Positions 48,651-50,811 of a stretch of DNA of 50,811 nt are shown piece after piece. The translations under genes and the position numbers were made by a program. Position 1 is the first letter of the stretch, and each line of letters starts with the position of its first letter. The notes beneath the pieces are model-generated. The model saw only the letters and a list, made by a program, of their open reading frames with translations. It searched no databases and was not told the DNA's origin. Origin of the DNA: Propionibacterium australiense (GTDB taxonomy: Bacteria > Actinomycetota > Actinomycetes > Propionibacteriales > Propionibacteriaceae); the NCBI RefSeq assembly GCF_003666605.1, contig NZ_RCIV01000017.1:1-50811 (forward strand). Direction: 5' to 3'.

Positions 48651-49925
48651 GTGAGCACCATGGACATGAACCAGCTGGCCGCAATGGTCGACGAGGCGGC
48701 CGACTGCCTCAAGGACGTCGCCGTCGAGACCCCGCTGCAGTACGACGAGCGTCTCTCGCTGGCCACCGGCTGCAAGGTCTGGCTCAAACGCGAGGACCTC
48801 CAGCCCGTCCGCAGCTACAAGCTGCGCGGTGCCTACACCTTCATCTCCAGGCTCTCCGAGGCCCAGCGCGCCGCCGGCGTCATCGCGGCCTCCGCCGGCA
48901 ACCACGGGCAGGGTGTCGCCTGGTCCTGTGCCCGGCTCCAGATCAAGGGCACCGTCTACGTGCCCAGCACCACGCCGCGCCAGAAACGCGACCGCATCCG
49001 TTTCTTCGGGGGCGACTACGTCGATCTCGTCGTCGGCGGCGAGACCTACGACCTCGCTGCGGCGGCGGCCGCCGCCGAGGCCGAACGCACCGGGGCGACC
49101 ATGGTGCCCGCCTTCGACGACCCCCGCACGGCCTCCGGCCAGGGCACCGTGGCCCGCGAGGTCTTCAGCCAGCTCGGTCACGTGCCGGACGCCCTCGTCA
49201 TCCCGGTCGGCGGCGGCGGGCTGATGGCAGGGTGCGGCGCCTGGACCCGCGTCAACCATCCCGGGGTGCGGCTCATCGGCGTTGAGCCGGCCGGTGCGCG
49301 CTGCATGGCCGCCGCCATGTACGAGGGCCACCCGGTCACCCTCGACCACGTCGACAGCTTCGTCGACGGCGCCGCGGTGGCCCGCGCAGGCGACTTCACC
49401 TTCTCGATGACGCGCCTGGTCAGCCCCGAGCTGCTGGCCGTGCCCGAGGGACAGGTCTGCTCCGAGATGCTCAACCTCTACCAGGTCGACGGCATCATCG
49501 CCGAACCCGCCGGTGCCCTCGCCTCGGCCGCGTTGAGCAACAGGAAGGTCGACGTCTCGGCGCGGCTGGAGCCCGGCCAAGAGGTCGTCGCGATCGTCTC
49601 GGGCGGCAACAACGACGTCTCCCGCTACGCTGAGGTGATCGAACGCTCCGGCGTCCACGAGGGCCGTCGCCGGTACTTCCTGGTGAACTTCCCGCAGGAG
49701 CCCGGCGCGCTGCGCCGCTTCCTCAACGACGTGCTCGGCCCCGACGACGACATCATCGTCTTCGAGTACACGAAACGTTCCAACCGCGAGACCGGGCCCG
49801 CGCTCGTCGGCATCGAGCTCGGCGACCCGGCCAGCTACCGGTCGCTGCTGGCACGCATCGACAGCTCGCCGCTCAAGGTCGAGGTGCTCGAGCCCGACAC
49901 GGCCATCTACCGCATGCTCGTCTGA
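48651..49925 (+). CDS. ilvA: threonine dehydratase (short form with ACT-like domain)
   Basis: The 424-residue PLP enzyme deaminates threonine to 2-oxobutanoate for isoleucine synthesis or catabolism. Seen are KREDLQPVRSYKLRGAY (PLP Lys in SYK), AASAGNHGQGVA (substrate loop) and VGGGGLMAGCGAW (phosphate-binding Gly cluster). YQVDGIIAEPAGALA and IVSGGNN follow. The single C-terminal ACT-like regulatory domain (about 325-424, YFLVNFPQEPGALRRFL) marks the short IlvA form. GTG 48651 (VSTMDMNQL) lies 6 bases after CACAAT and has no ribosome site, so a leaderless mRNA is likely; ATG 48660 is the alternative. Confidence 0.93.
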   Translation: MSTMDMNQLAAMVDEAADCLKDVAVETPLQYDERLSLATGCKVWLKREDLQPVRSYKLRGAYTFISRLSEAQRAAGVIAASAGNHGQGVAWSCARLQIKGTVYVPSTTPRQKRDRIRFFGGDYVDLVVGGETYDLAAAAAAAEAERTGATMVPAFDDPRTASGQGTVAREVFSQLGHVPDALVIPVGGGGLMAGCGAWTRVNHPGVRLIGVEPAGARCMAAAMYEGHPVTLDHVDSFVDGAAVARAGDFTFSMTRLVSPELLAVPEGQVCSEMLNLYQVDGIIAEPAGALASAALSNRKVDVSARLEPGQEVVAIVSGGNNDVSRYAEVIERSGVHEGRRRYFLVNFPQEPGALRRFLNDVLGPDDDIIVFEYTKRSNRETGPALVGIELGDPASYRSLLARIDSSPLKVEVLEPDTAIYRMLV

Positions 49926-49995
49926 CGGGGCAGACCCCGGCCCCGTCCCGGTGCTCGCTGCGGGGCGCCGTCCTCGGGGAAGAGCAGAAGAAAAA

Positions 49996-50085
49996 GGGGC
50001 CTCCCGCGCACCCGGAAGAGCTCACTTACCCTTGCTGCCTTCCGACCCTGGGGGAGTTGGGTGAGGTACCGCCGCGCGAGAGACC
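49996..50085 (-). ncRNA. ffs: small (4.5S-type) signal recognition particle RNA
   Basis: On the minus strand the conserved domain IV appears: CCCCCAGGGTCGGAAGGCAG, continuing CAAGGGTAAGTGAGC, with flanks GGCGGTACCTCACCC and CTCTTCCGGGTGCGCGGGAGG closing the helix. It forms the RNA core of SRP with Ffh for membrane targeting. A T-run (AAAAA at 49991-49995 on the plus strand) gives the terminator. The exact ends are estimated from helix pairing. Confidence 0.92.
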
Positions 50086-50525
50086 TTGCGCACCACTGTA
50101 GCCGCAAGACGCGCTGCACCGAAACGAGAACCGCTGGTGAGCAGAACGGGCTCGGTGCACCAGGCATGCCCTGACGGTGGTTGAGGGTTGATCGTGCTGG
50201 GCCTGCGGGCTCCCGGTGCGTCTCGCCGGGCCTCCGCAACCGAACGGTCGGGCAGCCGCTGGGCTCAACGCTGCCCGGTGCGTTACAGGAGCACACGCGA
50301 CACGGATCGGACGGTGTTGGCAGGAAGAAGGACATGCCGGATCGAAAAGCCAGACCTGGGCATAAAACGGGATGATGGTGAACGAATACGGGTTGGTCAT
50401 CGGACTCCTCCGGGCGGTGAGAGCATCGAGAGGCATGTTCACGGGAACCCTCACCAGAAGTGTCAACCCTTGTCACGTACCTCCCCATCGGTGCTGTGGA
50501 CAAGCCTGCGAGGCTGGTGACAAGT
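50086..50525. other. gene-free region between SRP RNA and interrupted gene
   Basis: About 440 bases. Open frames on both strands have no start signal or recognisable domain; I support no gene. It should include the SRP RNA promoter. Confidence 0.4.
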
Positions 50526-50696
50526 CTAGATGAGCCTCGCGGCATCCGGCTCGATGGTCGCCAATGCGGTGCGCAGGCCATCGATGAAGTCGTTGAGGGC
50601 TGCGGCCAGTGTTTCCCAGTCGGATGGTGCGCTGGTGACCCGGGGGTTGAAGCAGGAAGACACGACCCAGCCATCAGCTGACGATGGAGTGATATA
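50526..50696 (-). pseudogene. 3' end of a gene cut by an IS element
   Basis: On the minus strand a frame emerges from the IS border and reads ITPSSADGWVVSSCFNPRVT, then SAPSDWETLAAALNDFIDGL and RTALATIEPDAARLI, ending at TAG (50526-50528). It has protein-like helical composition and no start codon, so it is the C-terminus of a gene whose 5' part lies beyond the IS element or is lost. The family was not recognised. Confidence 0.55.
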
Positions 50697-50811
50697 GGTT
50701 TTTCGGACAGTGGTTACTGGTTGGTTTTAGGCTGCTGCCCTGTGTTGTTGTCTCCATTCGGTGTCGACTTGGTTGGGGGTCCGGTAGTCAATGGCCGAGT
50801 GGAGACGTTTG
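50697..50811 (-). mobile_element. right end of an IS3-family insertion sequence (continues past window)
   Basis: The window ends inside the element. Its terminus is probably GGTTTTTCGGACAGTGGTTA, starting near 50698, with the transposase coding sequence beginning about 30 bases in. The other end and target duplication are outside the window. Confidence 0.75.
50727..50811 (-). CDS. IS3-family transposase OrfB, C-terminal fragment
   Basis: The last 27 codons read KRLHSAIDYRTPNQVDTEWR and then QQHRAAA, ending in TAA. RLHSAIDYRTP is the hallmark C-terminal end of the IS3-family DDE integrase-type catalytic domain. The rest of the gene lies beyond the window. Confidence 0.9.
   Translation of the reverse strand, partial: KRLHSAIDYRTPNQVDTEWRQQHRAAA

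Noticed and set aside
49907-50674. Minus-strand open frame over the SRP RNA and flanks
   Set aside because: It runs through the SRP RNA, has a shadow-like composition and no ribosome site.
1-50811. CRISPR array or prophage
   Set aside because: No regularly spaced repeats, no cas-like genes, and no phage structural or integrase genes were seen.

Overview
The window is high-GC DNA with dense, often overlapping genes and encoded CCA on only some tRNAs. Several genes start at or within a base or two of a -10 hexamer (leaderless transcripts), and there is a DtxR/IdeR-type iron box. Together with the DUF3516 helicase and cutinase-like families, this points to an actinobacterium. A member of the Propionibacteriaceae or a close relative is my best guess, made from family content and not from a marker gene.

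Layout. 1-5100 is an accessory stretch. It has a truncated secreted-protein gene, a lipoprotein, a GlxA/AraC regulator divergent from an isochorismatase-like hydrolase, a BrnT-like/ribbon-helix-helix toxin-antitoxin pair with tandem palindromes at its promoter, a Panacea-Doc pair whose Doc toxin is frameshifted, and the orphan C-terminus of a large helicase/restriction protein. 5116-12852 holds an unknown membrane protein, tRNA-Leu(CAG) and a complete oligopeptide ABC transporter (binding protein, two permeases, fused double ATPase). 12929-20808 is read on the minus strand: a three-gene glycosyltransferase/membrane operon, a cell-surface cutinase-like hydrolase and a DUF3516 helicase. 20993-31025 is mostly plus strand: a KDPG-aldolase-like protein lacking the catalytic lysine, an NlpC/P60 hydrolase, glucose-6-phosphate isomerase, an SDH-type Clp-fold proteinase gene broken by a stop codon, a D-lactate-dehydrogenase-type FAD/Fe-S protein and an NhaA antiporter with a thioredoxin-fold tail.

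31309-37690 is the sbcD-sbcC-flavodoxin operon and a second flavodoxin. It contains two rearrangements: a 155-bp near-perfect inverted duplication of sbcD lying in frame inside sbcC, and a decayed second copy of the sbcC 3' end. 38082-42970 is a sugar-acid catabolic cluster (MHS transporter, idonate-dehydrogenase-like MDR, mannonate-dehydratase-like enolase, divergent gluconate-5-dehydrogenase-like SDR). 43224-48086 holds a double-DUF1540 cysteine protein, an iron-regulated split-barrel protein, a secreted beta-helix protein and a NYN nuclease behind an intrinsic terminator. The right end has tRNA-Ser(GGA), ilvA, the SRP RNA and an IS3-type element cutting into another gene.

No CRISPR array, prophage or complete defence system is visible. 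The strongest oddity is the inverted repeat inside sbcCD, the nuclease whose known substrates are hairpins formed by inverted repeats. All family assignments were made by reading motifs; no database search was run.
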